Source: Phlebopus portentosus (Eukaryota > Basidiomycota > Agaricomycetes > Boletales > Boletinellaceae). From it: a stretch of DNA of 64,000 nt. Shown piece after piece: positions 26,176 through 37,340 of the stretch. A program made the translations under genes and the position numbers. Where the stretch lies: positions 3,100,001 to 3,164,000 of the forward strand of contig JAYXKI010000002.1 of the NCBI GenBank assembly GCA_037892935.1, written 5' to 3'. Below the pieces are notes generated by a model, which was given only the letters and a program-made list of their open reading frames with translations, was not told where the DNA came from and made no database searches. Within the stretch, counting starts at the first letter, position 1. Each line of letters begins with the position of its first letter.

Positions 26176-27663
26176 TCAATACAACACTTTACTAAGCTTT
26201 TGAACTGAGTTTAGAAGGATGTCTCCTTGTCGGATGACTGTTTCGTATTGAGCATTCTTGGCGCTCGGTCTGTTCGTTTCTACGACTCCATGCACGCGAT
26301 CTATAGTGCAGTTTAAGCGGCCGAGAGCGATAAACCTTGAGAGTTCATTGTCCATGAAGGCGACAGAAACGCCGAAGGCTGTGGCGAGGCTCTCGAGTGT
26401 TAGACTTCGGTAACTTTCGAGTAGCTGGGCATATGCGAGGATGCGCATCTCGCGTACATAGTATCGAGCATGGGGATTGAGAACGCGGGAGGGGATGAGA
26501 TGCGTCTGTTCTAATCGCGCTGTTTCCACGTCTTTCAATATCACTTCGGATAAACAGGGAAATCAAGGCGTACCAAGTGCGACGAAGAATTTGTCGTATA
26601 CACAGTCATACAGAGACTTCGTGAGGTCAGCGAGTATGGGAAGCTCCTGGATGACCTGTATTACTTCAGGCGCGGAGATGATCTATGTCCAAATCAGAAT
26701 CAATTGCCTTAAAGTATCTTCGCAATACAAACCTTCTTTTTGAGGTCGGGTCGCTTTAGTGTCAAGGCGCCAGCAATCATAGTCAGAGCTACAAAGTCGT
26801 TGTAGTTCAGAAGTTCTGTGGCCGTGAAAGTCGACAGTGCATCCACGAAGAGGTCGCACGCAGGCTTGAATTGTCTGATGGAGAGCGAATGAAGTCCTTG
26901 GTACACTTTAAGTCGATTTCGTCGATCCCAGTCTCCGCCTTTCTCAATCAGTCTGTGTGGCGAGAGTCAGTTGGAAAAGAGAATCCAACAGCTGTGAGTC
27001 AAGAACGTACTCTTCCGCTCGAGTGAGGTTCTTGGATATGAGGACATGATCTCCAAAGAAGAAACCTATCCGTACGAGCGTGAGGACGATGTCGATTCTT
27101 GAACCGACGCCAGGGGTCTTCTCGAAAGCCATTTCCTGAGCTGCTACAGATTTCTCCTAAGGGCAATACTTTTAGAGATTGGATACCGCTCATTTGTCAG
27201 CGTATGCATACCTTGTCCCCGATCCTCGTCAAATAATTTGCCCGTGCTCGTAATGCGTCACCTATCTCACTCTCCCCCTCCGTCTTCTGCGCCTCCTCAA
27301 GTCGCTCGTCTAGCTTTTTTAGCTCTTCGGAGTTGGCCGCATCCATCCGCTCTAATAAAGCGTTGTCTTCTGGTAATGGGATTTGCTGTCGCGGCGTGGT
27401 TGGTGAAACTGGAGAGCTCGGAGATGTTGGCGGATGCTGTAATGCAATGAGAGCACGGTAATAAGGCGCCATCTCTGGCGTTTTTATGACGTTAAAGTCT
27501 GATGAGGTTAACCACTGATTGAATACTTACGATCCTTCTCAATACCCTGCAGAAGAACCTTGAGTGCGTCTTGGTGTAAGTGCCCAAGTTGTGGCTGGGT
27601 CAAGGTAAAGTGCGCTTGCGGAAGTTCCAGGTTTGGGATGGGAAGAACAACTTCTTCTGCCAT
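26176..27663 (-). CDS. RPN7: 26S proteasome lid subunit Rpn7 (PSMD6)
   Basis: PCI-domain subunit of the proteasome lid. Starts [19 protein letters not shown] at 27663 and ends [13 protein letters not shown], stop TGA at 26176-26178. The TPR-like helical part includes [69 protein letters not shown] and [16 protein letters not shown]. The PCI domain includes [35 protein letters not shown] sequence (observed [16 protein letters not shown]), and [38 protein letters not shown]. Introns are short and in frame. It shares a short divergent promoter with RPN6, another lid subunit. Identity is secure by order and content of the family motifs. Confidence 0.92.
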
Positions 27664-27910
27664 TTTACACACAACAATCAGACAAGCGTTGAGCAGAAAG
27701 TCAAGTAGCAACTGGACGAGGACAAGAGCCTGAGCTTGGACAATGGCGACGCGTAATCCGACGCGTCAGAGATGGGAAGGACTTTCCTCTTTCGGCACGA
27801 GACGCGTCACTGTAGTATTGAAGACGCGTACACTCTTCCTATGGTCAAGTCTCATCCTGTCTTCATATAGCCCCTTCTCGCCAGGCGTGTTCAACTGCCG
27901 ACATCGAAAC
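27664..27910. promoter_or_regulatory. Bidirectional RPN7/RPN6 promoter with four ACGCGT boxes
   Basis: The 247-bp gap between the two start codons carries ACGCGT at 27749-27754, 27761-27766, 27802-27807 and 27824-27829. No GGTGGCAAA (the yeast Rpn4/PACE site) is seen on either strand. Elsewhere in the window the hexamer appears only sporadically, so the cluster is unlikely to be chance. MBF-type control is inferred from the yeast site. Confidence 0.7.
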
Positions 27911-29761
27911 ATGGCGGCAGTGGCCCTTGATAAAATGCTTTCTGAGGCGCGAGCCGTGTGCTCGACAGACCCAAAACGAGCGGAGGATTTGTACCGCCGC
28001 ATCCTCGAGACGAGTGCGCAAGCTCAGGGTTCACAGGCGGAACGAGAGAGCAATCTGCGAGTTCAGGAATCCGCTCTGGTTAGTCTTGGGGAGCTATACA
28101 GAGATAACAAGTATGTTGGCATCCTGCATGTTGTCTAACTTAAGGACTGACTTTCGGGGCTCAGAGATGCCAATGGCCTCGCGCAGGTCATCGTCCTTTC
28201 ACGATCCTTCATGTCATCAACTGCGAAAGCAAAGACGGCGAAACTCAGTGAGCATCCTTGCAGCGAGATACAGAATAAGACTCTCACACCATGGCAGTCC
28301 GAACCTTGCTTGACTTCTTTACTCCTATACCAAACTCGAAAGGGACACTCATGGATGTGCTGCACGAGAATATTGAATGGGCGCGGTCGGAAAAGCGAAT
28401 ATTCTTGAAACACAGCCTAGAGACCCGTCTGGTTGGAATGTGCGTGACCAAGACCTCGTTACACTTAAAACTTATGCTGAATTCCTTGTGAGGATAGACA
28501 GCTAGAGACACATAAATACAAGGAAGCATTAGCCCTGATCGGAACATTACTCACGGAACTGAAGAGACTAGACGACAAGCTGGTACTTACTGAGGTGCAT
28601 CTCCTCGAAAGCCGGGTCTACCGAGCAACGGGCAATCTACCGAAAAGCAAGGTATGTGCGCATCTCCTGGATATGTGACGGATTAGATGAACCTGATGAA
28701 TCTGTCCTGAAGGCCGCGTTGACATCAGCGCGCACGGCAGCCAATTCAATATATTGTCCACCATATCTACAAGCCCAGCTAGACCTTCAGTCAGGGATCC
28801 TGCATGCGGAGGACAAGGACTACACCACGGCGTACTCGTATTTCTATGAGACGTTCGAGAATCTGTCAAGCCAAGTGGTATGGATTTCTAGGTACAACTT
28901 CCCCCTATCTTCGATTTAATGCATCGACTCGCAGGAATCAAATGAAGGCAGTGGGAAAGCATTAACTCCGCTCAAGTACATACTTCTCTGCAAAATCATG
29001 CTGAACCTCGTAAGTATTGGTCTTGAGTTCGTATACTAGAAAGGGGTCTGAATTACCTCGTAGCCGGAAGACGTCACCGCCCTTCTGTCCATCAAACTTG
29101 CACAGAAGTACGCCGACCTTCGCGAGGTCGAGTGTATGCGCGCAATTGCTCGTGCTCATAAGAACCGTAACCTTGCGGATTTCGAAAGAGTCTTACGAGA
29201 ATACCACCAAGGTCTCTTCCCGTTCCTCTCCCATTATGCCATTTCTTTACTAAATCCGATTACAGAGCTGTCATCCGATCCGACCATCCGAACACATCTT
29301 GCCACTCTATATGATACACTACTAGAACAGAACCTCTTGCGCATCATCGAACCTTATTCGATCGTGGATGTCGAGTACGTTGCGGCGCAGGTGGGTCAAA
29401 GCAGGCAGGAAGTGGAGTCAAAGTGAGCTTTTAGTCTACAGATGGTATTTCGCTATGCTTACCATGCCTCATCCTAGGATTTCGAAGATGATTCTTGACA
29501 AGGTATTCCACGGTGTCTTAGATCAAGGACGCGGATGCCTACTTGTATTTGACGAGACGAAGAGCGATGTACGTGGACTGAAGTCGGCTTCTGTCACGAA
29601 AGTGATCTAACTTCTTGACCAGGGAACTTATAAAGCAGCCATCCAGACCATAGAGGAGGTCGGAAAGGTCGTCGAGTCCTTATTTGAAAAGGTGAGTTTT
29701 ATAGTTGGCTACGCCTGTTCCTCGAGCTTACACCTTTCTACAGGCAACGAAAATTGCATAA
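27911..29761 (+). CDS. RPN6: 26S proteasome lid subunit Rpn6 (PSMD11)
   Basis: Lid subunit that clamps lid, core and base together. Start at 27911, [20 protein letters not shown]; an upstream frame from 27743 is not used because the family N-terminus begins here. Landmarks: [142 protein letters not shown] and [11 protein letters not shown] of the PCI domain, and [19 protein letters not shown] at the C-terminus, stop TAA at 29759-29761. Short introns throughout. Divergent from RPN7. A degenerate copy lies about 600 bp downstream. Confidence 0.92.
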
Positions 29762-30339
29762 TATGCTATAGACTACGACGTGTGCTGTCTCCAATGATTA
29801 TCTATTTCTTTAACTGTTGTTTCCGATTGTAACATCCGGCTCATACAGGGAACGTCACTAGGAGCCAGACAAGTCTTCGAAATCGTAGCTGTGTTCCTTG
29901 TTTTCGGTCTTGATCGTGCGTCAATGAGCCATCATTTTAGCTCAGTCAGACAGAAGGGCATGTCTTTTGATGCGAAATTAAGGTAGTTTGCATTGATAGC
30001 TGTGGAATAGCGAACGGTCTCGATAAATCTATGAACTAGAATGGACTGGGAAAATACCCTTAGTTGTACTGCACTTAGCCATGTGAAATAGCGTGATATT
30101 ATTATGATACCATGCTGGAAGTCCATGTTGTGAGACTCTAGCCTGTAAGATTCAGATCTAACCCGCGCAAAGGTGATGATGGATGAATTCGTAGAAAGCA
30201 TGGGCAGTCGCGATTGACCAGAAAGTAAACGATCCGGCCCTAAACCCATCACTTACGAGAATATTTGATCGCTCAGGCTGTTATCTGTACTGTGCCATTC
30301 TATTCTTTCCCTTTTCGATTACTAAAAACTAAAATCGAG
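29762..30339. other. Spacer between RPN6 and its degenerate copy
   Basis: No gene seen. Confidence 0.5.
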
Positions 30340-31440
30340 ATGCTTGACTCCTGCTATTCTTGACAAAATTGATCATAAAATCCCAGGTCGTGATCTGTAC
30401 GGAATTAAATGTGGCCGTATATCCGGAAGCAGGCGAGCACTCAGAGGAATGTGAAAGTCGAAATGAACACGTTGTACGGAAATATCGAATGGACGTGGCG
30501 GTAAATGCGAGTGTACGCGAGACAGAGTTGAGCACCTAGATACTCGTCTCATCAGAATGTCCTGTGAGACTCGGATTCCTGTGCATGGAAGTTATGTAGA
30601 AGGATAGACGGCTGGAAAAGCGTGAATGCAAGGAGCCAGAGGTATTGACGCCGAACCGTTTGGATAAGGAGTCAGGCTGTATGAAGGCTCGTCTACCGAG
30701 GGCCTGGCAACTATCGCAAACGGGGTGAACAAGCGTCTCAGAGATGTCAGAGCTAGATCAATTGATGCTACTCGGGTCCCGGCTGCGTTGATCTCGGCAC
30801 TCGCTGCAGTCACCTCGATCTACAGCTTCTCTGCCAATTGTCCAAATCCCGTTCTCCGCGTTATGCAATAGGGATCAGATAAAACTAGTGGGAAAGCATC
30901 AAAGACTCTCAAAGATCATACCCTTTGCAAGCTCACGTTGGACTTTGTAAGTCACGGCTTTTCTCGCATGTCGGGATATGTGATAGACGAAAGTTCGTGC
31001 TGGCAAGAACCCGGGCATTGGACTACCGTCCAATGCAACCATCCAAGTTGGCCTCGCCGCCCTTCTGGAACAAAACACCTTGCACGTCGTCCGACCTTAC
31101 CTAGACGTCGATTTTCGCGTATGTCGTGCAGCAGGTAGGGACTGGAGACGAGGGGTTCCATTCAAGTACCCGCTTATATAACCCATGTGCAACGACACCT
31201 TTAGTGATGGGTGAAGTGACTGTTTACGGAATGGAGAGTGACGTATGTGGCCTCAAGCTAGCTTCCGTTTACGGAAGCAATCTAACGCTTTGACCTACTT
31301 TGACCCAGAAAATTTCCGAGTCGGCTATCCAGGCCACAGACGTGGTCGGGAGGTAATTTCTCCGCTTGTAAGTGTACGCTTGCCAGTGGGATTGAACTAT
31401 TCTCAAGTTTACAGCGAAGAAAATTTTCAGATGCGATGAA
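30340..31440 (+). pseudogene. Degenerate RPN6 copy
   Basis: Nucleotide blocks match RPN6 in the same order and strand: AATATCGAATGGACGTGGCG (30480) to RPN6 28368; ACTCGTCTCATCAGAATGT (30542) to the EThrArgLeu region at 28424; GGCTCGTCTACCGAG (30688) to 28612; AGTGGGAAAGCATCAAAG (30888) to 28951; the stretch around 31080-31140 (CCTTAC..GACGTCGATTTTC..CAGCAGG) to 29340-29395; GAGAGTGACGTATGTGGCCTCAAG (31230) to 29560; and GCCATCCAG/GGCCACAGACGTGGTCGG-like sequence (31326) to 29638. The segment matching 29120-29330 is missing. No long frame survives, so it is an old, non-functional tandem duplicate. Called by visual alignment only. Confidence 0.7.
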
Positions 31441-32297
31441 GATTGCATCATTTGTTCTAGTCTGGCGGTTGCTCGCTCTCCAGTGCCTCTTATTTTCGTC
31501 GTGGTTATTCCTGGTCGGTTATGGTCGTTGTTCTCGGCAGGCTAAGGACGCGGGCAGTGAATGGCGACGGTGACAAACTTGAAAGTCATTGTTTGATTGC
31601 TTTGTTTTAGTTGGATCGACGGTGCGACAATGAATTAGCGTTTTGAGATGGTCAATTGACATGTCATTCAGCGCTTCGACGACAATCGGAGTTGATCATT
31701 TCGATGATATTCCAGACGGTTCTGCAGCCGGGATATACGGACGGGCAACGAAAGATCGTTTTAAGCCACTATCAAGAAATCATCATGAAAGATTATCCTT
31801 TATGAAGTGAAGTAGAAACAAAATCTGATACATCAGGGTCACGGCTCGTGGCTAATAATCCATAGGTCCGAGTTCGCGATGTATTTTGAGCATCTCAGCG
31901 CAGGTATCGCGCAGGTCGACGTTCTGGTTTGCTTTATTTTACACGTTAGCTGAGAAGCGAGTGAGTACGTATCAATAAGTTCCTCACTATTTTCAAGAGT
32001 TGGGCGCCAACGAAGAGACTTAACAGGCCACGATCTTCATTTTTTTCGCTATTCCTTTTTTGTCAGTGCCTTGGATCAGACTTCAAGGGATGTGGTTTAA
32101 AGTCCACGTTTTCTCTCGCCTTGAAACGTGATGACGTCTTAGTCTCTCTCCTGCACTCGCGTGGCTTGGTTGTTGTCGGTGCAATACCTAGTTCGTTCTC
32201 GCCACTGTTGCTGAGAGTATAAAGGGGCGCTTGTGTGACGATCGACTCTCCCTGCGACTTCATCTCTTCCGACTACCTCAGATTTTGTCCTACCCTT
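31441..32297. other. Spacer upstream of zinc-finger gene
   Basis: No gene seen. A pyrimidine-rich stretch near 32039-32060 precedes the next gene. Confidence 0.5.
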
Positions 32298-33463
32298 ATG
32301 ACATATTCCTCAACTAAGAAAGCATCGATGTAGGAGCATCTCTTACTATTCCTCCCCATTAGTATATACTGATTGACACTGCCTCCCAGTGGTCTCCAGG
32401 TTCAAGAGGACTTTCGTGAACGTACAGGCCGCTTGTGTACGTTCCCGGATCCACCGTCTTCGCCCTTGTTACGGCCTTCGCCACGTCTCCCCGCGCCAAC
32501 GCCAAAATCAAGGCGCTTCTGGGATATTGTGATGAACCCGATAGATGACGCCGCTGATGATCATGCTGACAAGCGCTATCTCGGCAGCGGCTTTCCTGGG
32601 ACGCGGATGGTAAACGATAAAGAGGTCGCACAAGTAATCACAGAGGACGAGTACGACCTGTAAGTCATCTTATAGTTACTAGTCTCTCGCTTTTGTGAAC
32701 ATGTCTGCTTGGTAGAACGGACTCTGAGTTGATGTATCCGATGTGTGCTACGCCTCCACCCGTGTCGTCACCGCCATCCTCTCCCGGCCTGGCCCACTGT
32801 CTCTCTCCTTCATCTCTGCCTTCTTCCCCGATCAGAACCACACGACCTCCTAACTCAGCATCCTCGACGACGAGCTCGGGCACTCTTGTCTCCGTCAGGA
32901 GCTCGTCTTCTGCAGCGAGTGCCGGCACTCTTGTAGACGACTCTGACGACGAAGAAATCGAGAAAGTCATAAGCAGAACATTCGTTTGCTCCCTCAACGG
33001 ATGCAGGAAGGTTCTTCCGTATGACTATCACAGAGTCCTTGCACACATTCATCACGGAAATCTTCATCTCGGTAGCATAGAGTGCAGCGTGAAACGAGTT
33101 CCATGCATCGTCCCTGGCTGCTCATACTCGAACCCATCCGGCAAGAGGGTTGCAGAACATGTGCTTTCTAGAAAACACCTGAATTTACCCATATTTTGCG
33201 ATGCATTAAGCTGCGATGCGGCTCACTCCAGTTCTCGACAGTGGTCTCTGAAGAGACACAGAGACGTAACCTGCAGGTGTTGCCTTGGATGCCCACGCCA
33301 ATTCATAACTGTGAAAGAGCGAAAGCTCCACGAGAAAATGTGTCCGGACGTACCGAAGGCTGAAGCTGCGTTAAAAAGAAAGAGAGAGCAAGCTCAACTT
33401 GACGAACCGAGCGATAGTCGTTGGAAGAGGAGGCGAGTGGCACCTAAGCAGAAGCAAAAATAG
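32298..33463 (+). CDS. Zinc-finger-like (C2H2-type) basic nuclear protein
   Basis: Three exons, 32298-32329, 32390-32659 and 32716-33463, 1050 coding bases in frame (349 aa). The N-terminal half is Pro/Ser-rich and disordered (PSSPLLRPSPRLPAPTPKS, SPPSSPGLAHCLSPSSLPSS). The C-terminal half has spaced Cys/His: CSLNGCRKVL ... HRVLAHIHHG, CIVPGCSYSNPSGKRVAEH with HVLSRKH, CDALSCDAAHSSS with LKRHRDVTC, and CLGCPRQFITVKERKLHEKMC. It ends in a strongly basic tail (ALKRKREQ, RWKRRRVAPKQKQK) fit for nuclear import. Read as irregular C2H2 fingers and a probable DNA-binding protein; no named family. Exon 1 rests on a weak GTAGGA donor. Confidence 0.7.
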
Positions 33464-33619
33464 GTGCATACTAATGCAAGGTATACGTATTGCTTCGCAT
33501 ACCGCATGGACTTCAAGGAAACAGCTTATGTCGTCTCTAACTCCTCATCCTGATATATGATCTATATGTTGTACTTATGCATGTCACTATCACTGCTTTT
33601 TCAATCGAAGATAACGTCT

Positions 33620-35260
33620 ATGGTTTATGGTTGTTATAACAAGGTCGAGTTCGCGGCCTCTGCCGTACTCAGTCACGAAGACCAGCGTGTATTTATTATA
33701 ATGAGTACATCCATGACTTCCATAATTTACAGCCAACATGAAACAACTGTTAATACGTAAAGATAGCCATGCAAATTCATTAGACCCCCTGAATCTGCGT
33801 GACGTTCCAGGCGAACGACTCCTCAGTTTCTGGAGAGAAAATAAGACAGGTTCGTAAGTATTGAACTCTATATCTCATGAACAGCACATTCTCGGAAACT
33901 TACTCTTAGCGCCAGCACCAATGCAATTATTGTCGAAGCACAAAGTGACTTGCTGGTCGTTTATGAAGTGAGCCATGACAGCGGAGTCATCGTTTGACTT
34001 TTTGAAGTCTGCGTGGTACTCATTGTCTCCGCTATCGTACCCTACAATATGATCTTGATGTGCCTGGGTGGCAATATAACCATCGTTATTAGTGCCAGAA
34101 AGGAACTTCCAGCGCAGGCCTTTGTCACTCAGAGAGTCTACGTAGTCGACGCTTCGGCAGAGGTGAGAAAGTAGTTTGAGTGATGACGTATGCTAACATA
34201 CCTCGGCTGTTTATTCGTTACGACGTTCGAATCATCCGAGTCAAGAAACTGGAAGCCTCCATTGCTATCTGCATAATAAATTGAATACCACTGAGAGTCA
34301 ATGATATAAAGAACAGACATTTGTTAACATGATACACGAAACGAAGAAAATTGTCATGTTCGACGTACCCAGTCCTCCGCTTGGACGGCGGTGGCGAAAA
34401 AGCCGGCGAAAGCCATTGCAGAGAGAGCAAGGAAGTCTGAACGCATTTTGATAAGATAGCTACTACTTAGTCTCTTTTAGAGCGTTCTACTGTTAGGATG
34501 GCGAAGAAATGTTGCTAGGGGGTGAGATCCTTTATACGAATCTACAGTAAATATTGCAAGGACGTCCTGAATGAGCAAACTTCCCTGAATATTATTTCCT
34601 GAGCGCTCTTTCTTTGCACTGAAATGGAAAGAATAGCTACGGTGTTCAGAACAGAGTCGAATGCGTCCGGCATCCCAAGGAGAGAGCGCTACCGTCAGAA
34701 TGAGAGAATTAAATGAAACCGTTCTATGTACAGGAGGCAAGAAGCTACTGTGGGTGAAAAGTGGCTGGATACGATGACAATTATTATTAACCATCCTGGA
34801 ATATTTCGTGGCTGAAATTGCACCTTTCTTGCAGTCAGAAACGACCTGCCGTTTTGCAAATCGAACCAATATAAATTATGCCTGAGCAAAGGTGGTTATT
34901 GTTGTCTATGCATTGTAAGAAAGCGTAACTCATTGAAGAAGGCAGCTTGGCAGTTGATGAAAGAAGTTGCAAAGTAGCGACATCGCCCTTTCAGGTTCTT
35001 AGACAAGCAATCCACTAATGGAAAGCAAAGTTCATGCCTACATTCTTTCAAAAGCGCATGGACATGTAAAGCTTGTGGAAGGGAAGCAGATGGCTGGTGT
35101 AGTGAGCATTATCACGGCTTTGAACGGCGTGCGGAGGGATGCTAGACGGTCTCGTCGCGTCGCCAGGGCAAGGTTTTGAAGCGGAGCTTGACCTGTCGGA
35201 ATGTGCCGGTTGGTTCTTGTTTCATGCATCAAGTCACCCGCAGGTCTACCGAAGGATTTA
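33620..35260. repeat. Tandem duplication unit A
   Basis: Holds the small secreted gene A (-), its upstream region and a remnant of an M43-like start (+, about 35171-35212). It aligns along its length with unit B at 35710-37340; for example, the 3' flank CAGTCACGAAGACCAG ... TTCCATAATTTACAGCCAAC at 33670-33738 and 35764-35832, and the upstream GAGCGCTCTTTCTTTG at 34600 and 36712. Confidence 0.75.
33780..34446 (-). CDS. Small secreted protein, copy A (intact)
   Basis: Four exons, 34369-34446, 34202-34290, 33904-34151 and 33780-33829: 465 bases, 154 aa, all phases agree. Signal peptide MRSDFLALSAMAFAGFFATA with likely cleavage after VQA. The mature part includes WYSIYYADSNGGFQFLDSDD, GLRWKFLSGTNNDGYIATQA, HIVGYDSGDNEYHADFKKS, AHFINDQQVTLCFDNNCIG and the end SFAWNVTQIQGV. 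Two cysteines are in LCFDNNC. I recognise no family. Short, secreted and locally multiplied genes in fungi are often effectors or extracellular accessory proteins; that is inference. Copies B and C carry frame breaks. Confidence 0.75.
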
Positions 35261-35709
35261 ATGCTGAAGGTCGTGCTTCAAATCACAGAATGTGCTTATG
35301 CCGAAGTGAGACATTCAATCCGTACGTTAATCAAAGTTTCTCCTTTCCTAGAGCCTTACGTGTTGGACATACAATAGATCGAAGAAATTGAAGGAATCAT
35401 CGCTGCATGGATTTATTTGCCATCCACGCTCTCGCACAAGCGCAGGGCACACCGCTCTCTCCCCTTTTGTAGCAACGATATGAATGACATGGAAGCCAGG
35501 GTTGGCAAATGAATACACTGGAAGTTCTTCTCCGGCGAAATGAATGGCTGCGTTAACCAAGTACACAGAAATACACGCTAACGTTATCGGGCATGATAGC
35601 AACGACGCCTTTCTTGCAGACTTCAGGACGAGCAACACCGACCCGGCAGCTTATGGTCGAAGGCTACCTCGCTCCGCGCTTTACTAGTAGCTGTATTGAT
35701 GCGAGCATC

Positions 35710-37340
35710 TAGGGCAGGTCTCTACAACGAAGTCGAGTTTGCAACTCTACTGTCGCTACTGTTCAGTCACGAAGACCAGTGTGTATACGTTATAATGAGT
35801 ACATCCGTGACTTCCATAATTTACAGCCAACGTGAAACAAATTATGAGCCATCTGTTGTCATCAGGCCTCCCCAATCTACGTGTAATTCCAGACGAACTT
35901 CTCCTCAGTTTCTAGAAAGCAAATAAGATAAGTTCGTCAGCATTACTCTCCTATATCTCGTGCTCAGTGTAGTCGTGAATATTTACTTACGCCACGGCCA
36001 CCGATGCAATTATTATCAAGGCATAGAGTGAGTTGATCTTCATTTATGAAGTGGGCCATGACAGCTGAGCCATCATTAGACTTTCTAAAGTCTGCGTGGA
36101 ATTCGTTGTCTCCGCTATCGTATCCTGTAATTTTATCCTTGTGTGCTTGAGTGGCGATAAAACTGTCCTTTTGAGCACCGGAAAGGAAATTCCAGCGCAT
36201 GCCTCGGTCCTTTCCGGATCGACATATTCGATACTATAGAAGAAGCACGGAATGAGAAAAGCTGAGTTAAATTTGCCTGAAGAGAAATGGATAACTTGAG
36301 CGACGAGGGATGTTCACACACCTTGGCTGTCTAGTCGTTACCACCTTTGCCTTATCCGAGTCAAGAAGTTGAAAGCCTCCATTGGGATCCGGATAATAGA
36401 CTGCAAACCACTGAAAAATAGCATTTATTCATCAACATGATCCGTTAAACAAGGGGGATCGTCAGGCTCGACGTACCCAATCGTCCGCTCGAATCGAGGC
36501 GGCAAAACCCCTGATAGAATCGTGATAGAGAGAGCAAGGATATTTGATCGCATATCGGTTGCTGCGGTTACTGAGTTGCCTAGTCTCGTCGTGTGTATTA
36601 TTGCTAGGATCGCGAATGAAAACGCTACAGACTGGGATCATTTGTATGATTCTACAATAAATATTGCGAGGAGTGCAATAGAGGCAAAATTAGCTGTATA
36701 TTCATTGACGAGCGCTCTTTCTTTGTGCAGAATAACAGCAAGAGTTGCACAACATGTGCTTACCACGACTTTCCAAGAATTCCCAAGAAATTCAAAGGAA
36801 AGGAAAGCACAGAGCAGAGTCAAACCTGTCCGCGCTCTCGAAGAGATAGCGTTTCCGTCGAAATGAGAAAGTGCACTGTCAATAGAAGACACGAAAAGTC
36901 ATCTTGAGTGATAACAGACTAGATACGATCACGATTGTTATTCACAATCATATGCATCCTGGAAGCCTGTATTTCGTGGTCGAAATAGCGCCTCTTGCTA
37001 TCAGAAGTATCCTCTCGCCCTGCAAAATGGAGATTATGCCCTACCAAAGGCAGTTATGATGGTCTATGAGTTAGTCATAAAATCAACCCTACCTAATAAG
37101 GAAGATACCTTGGCATTTGATGAAAAGGAATGCTAAGTTCTTTGCGGTGAGCGCTCTCGCGAACCCGCTCACTGACAATAGCTCTATCCAACGTACGCTG
37201 AATCCTTTTCCATACCTACATATGCAAGAATTGATCCCGTTATTGGTGGTATTATAGATTCAACTGTGGTACAACGATCTCTGAAGAGGAATTTGAAGCC
37301 GCGGAGCTTGATTTCCAGAGAAAAATGGCAGAACGCGCCG
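35710..37340. repeat. Tandem duplication unit B
   Basis: Second copy of unit A. It holds secreted gene copy B (-) and runs into the start of the M43 pseudogene (+). The match to unit A covers coding, 3' flank and divergent upstream DNA, so one segment of about 2 kb was duplicated in tandem. Confidence 0.75.
35864..36553 (-). pseudogene. Small secreted protein, copy B (frame-broken)
   Basis: Start MRSNILALSITILSG at 36553. Exon structure as in copy A, with WFAVYYPDPNGGFQLLDSD, MRWNFLSGAQKDSFIATQA, GYDSGDNEFHADFRKS and HFINEDQLTLCLDNNCIGG. A one-base shift lies in the signal peptide: the correct frame would give FAASIRADDW, the actual frame does not. A second shift lies near 36215 before RGMRW, and CAG is changed to TAG in the last exon (NYT-stop). 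Compared with copy A this is no longer a functional gene unless the sequence has errors. Confidence 0.7.
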
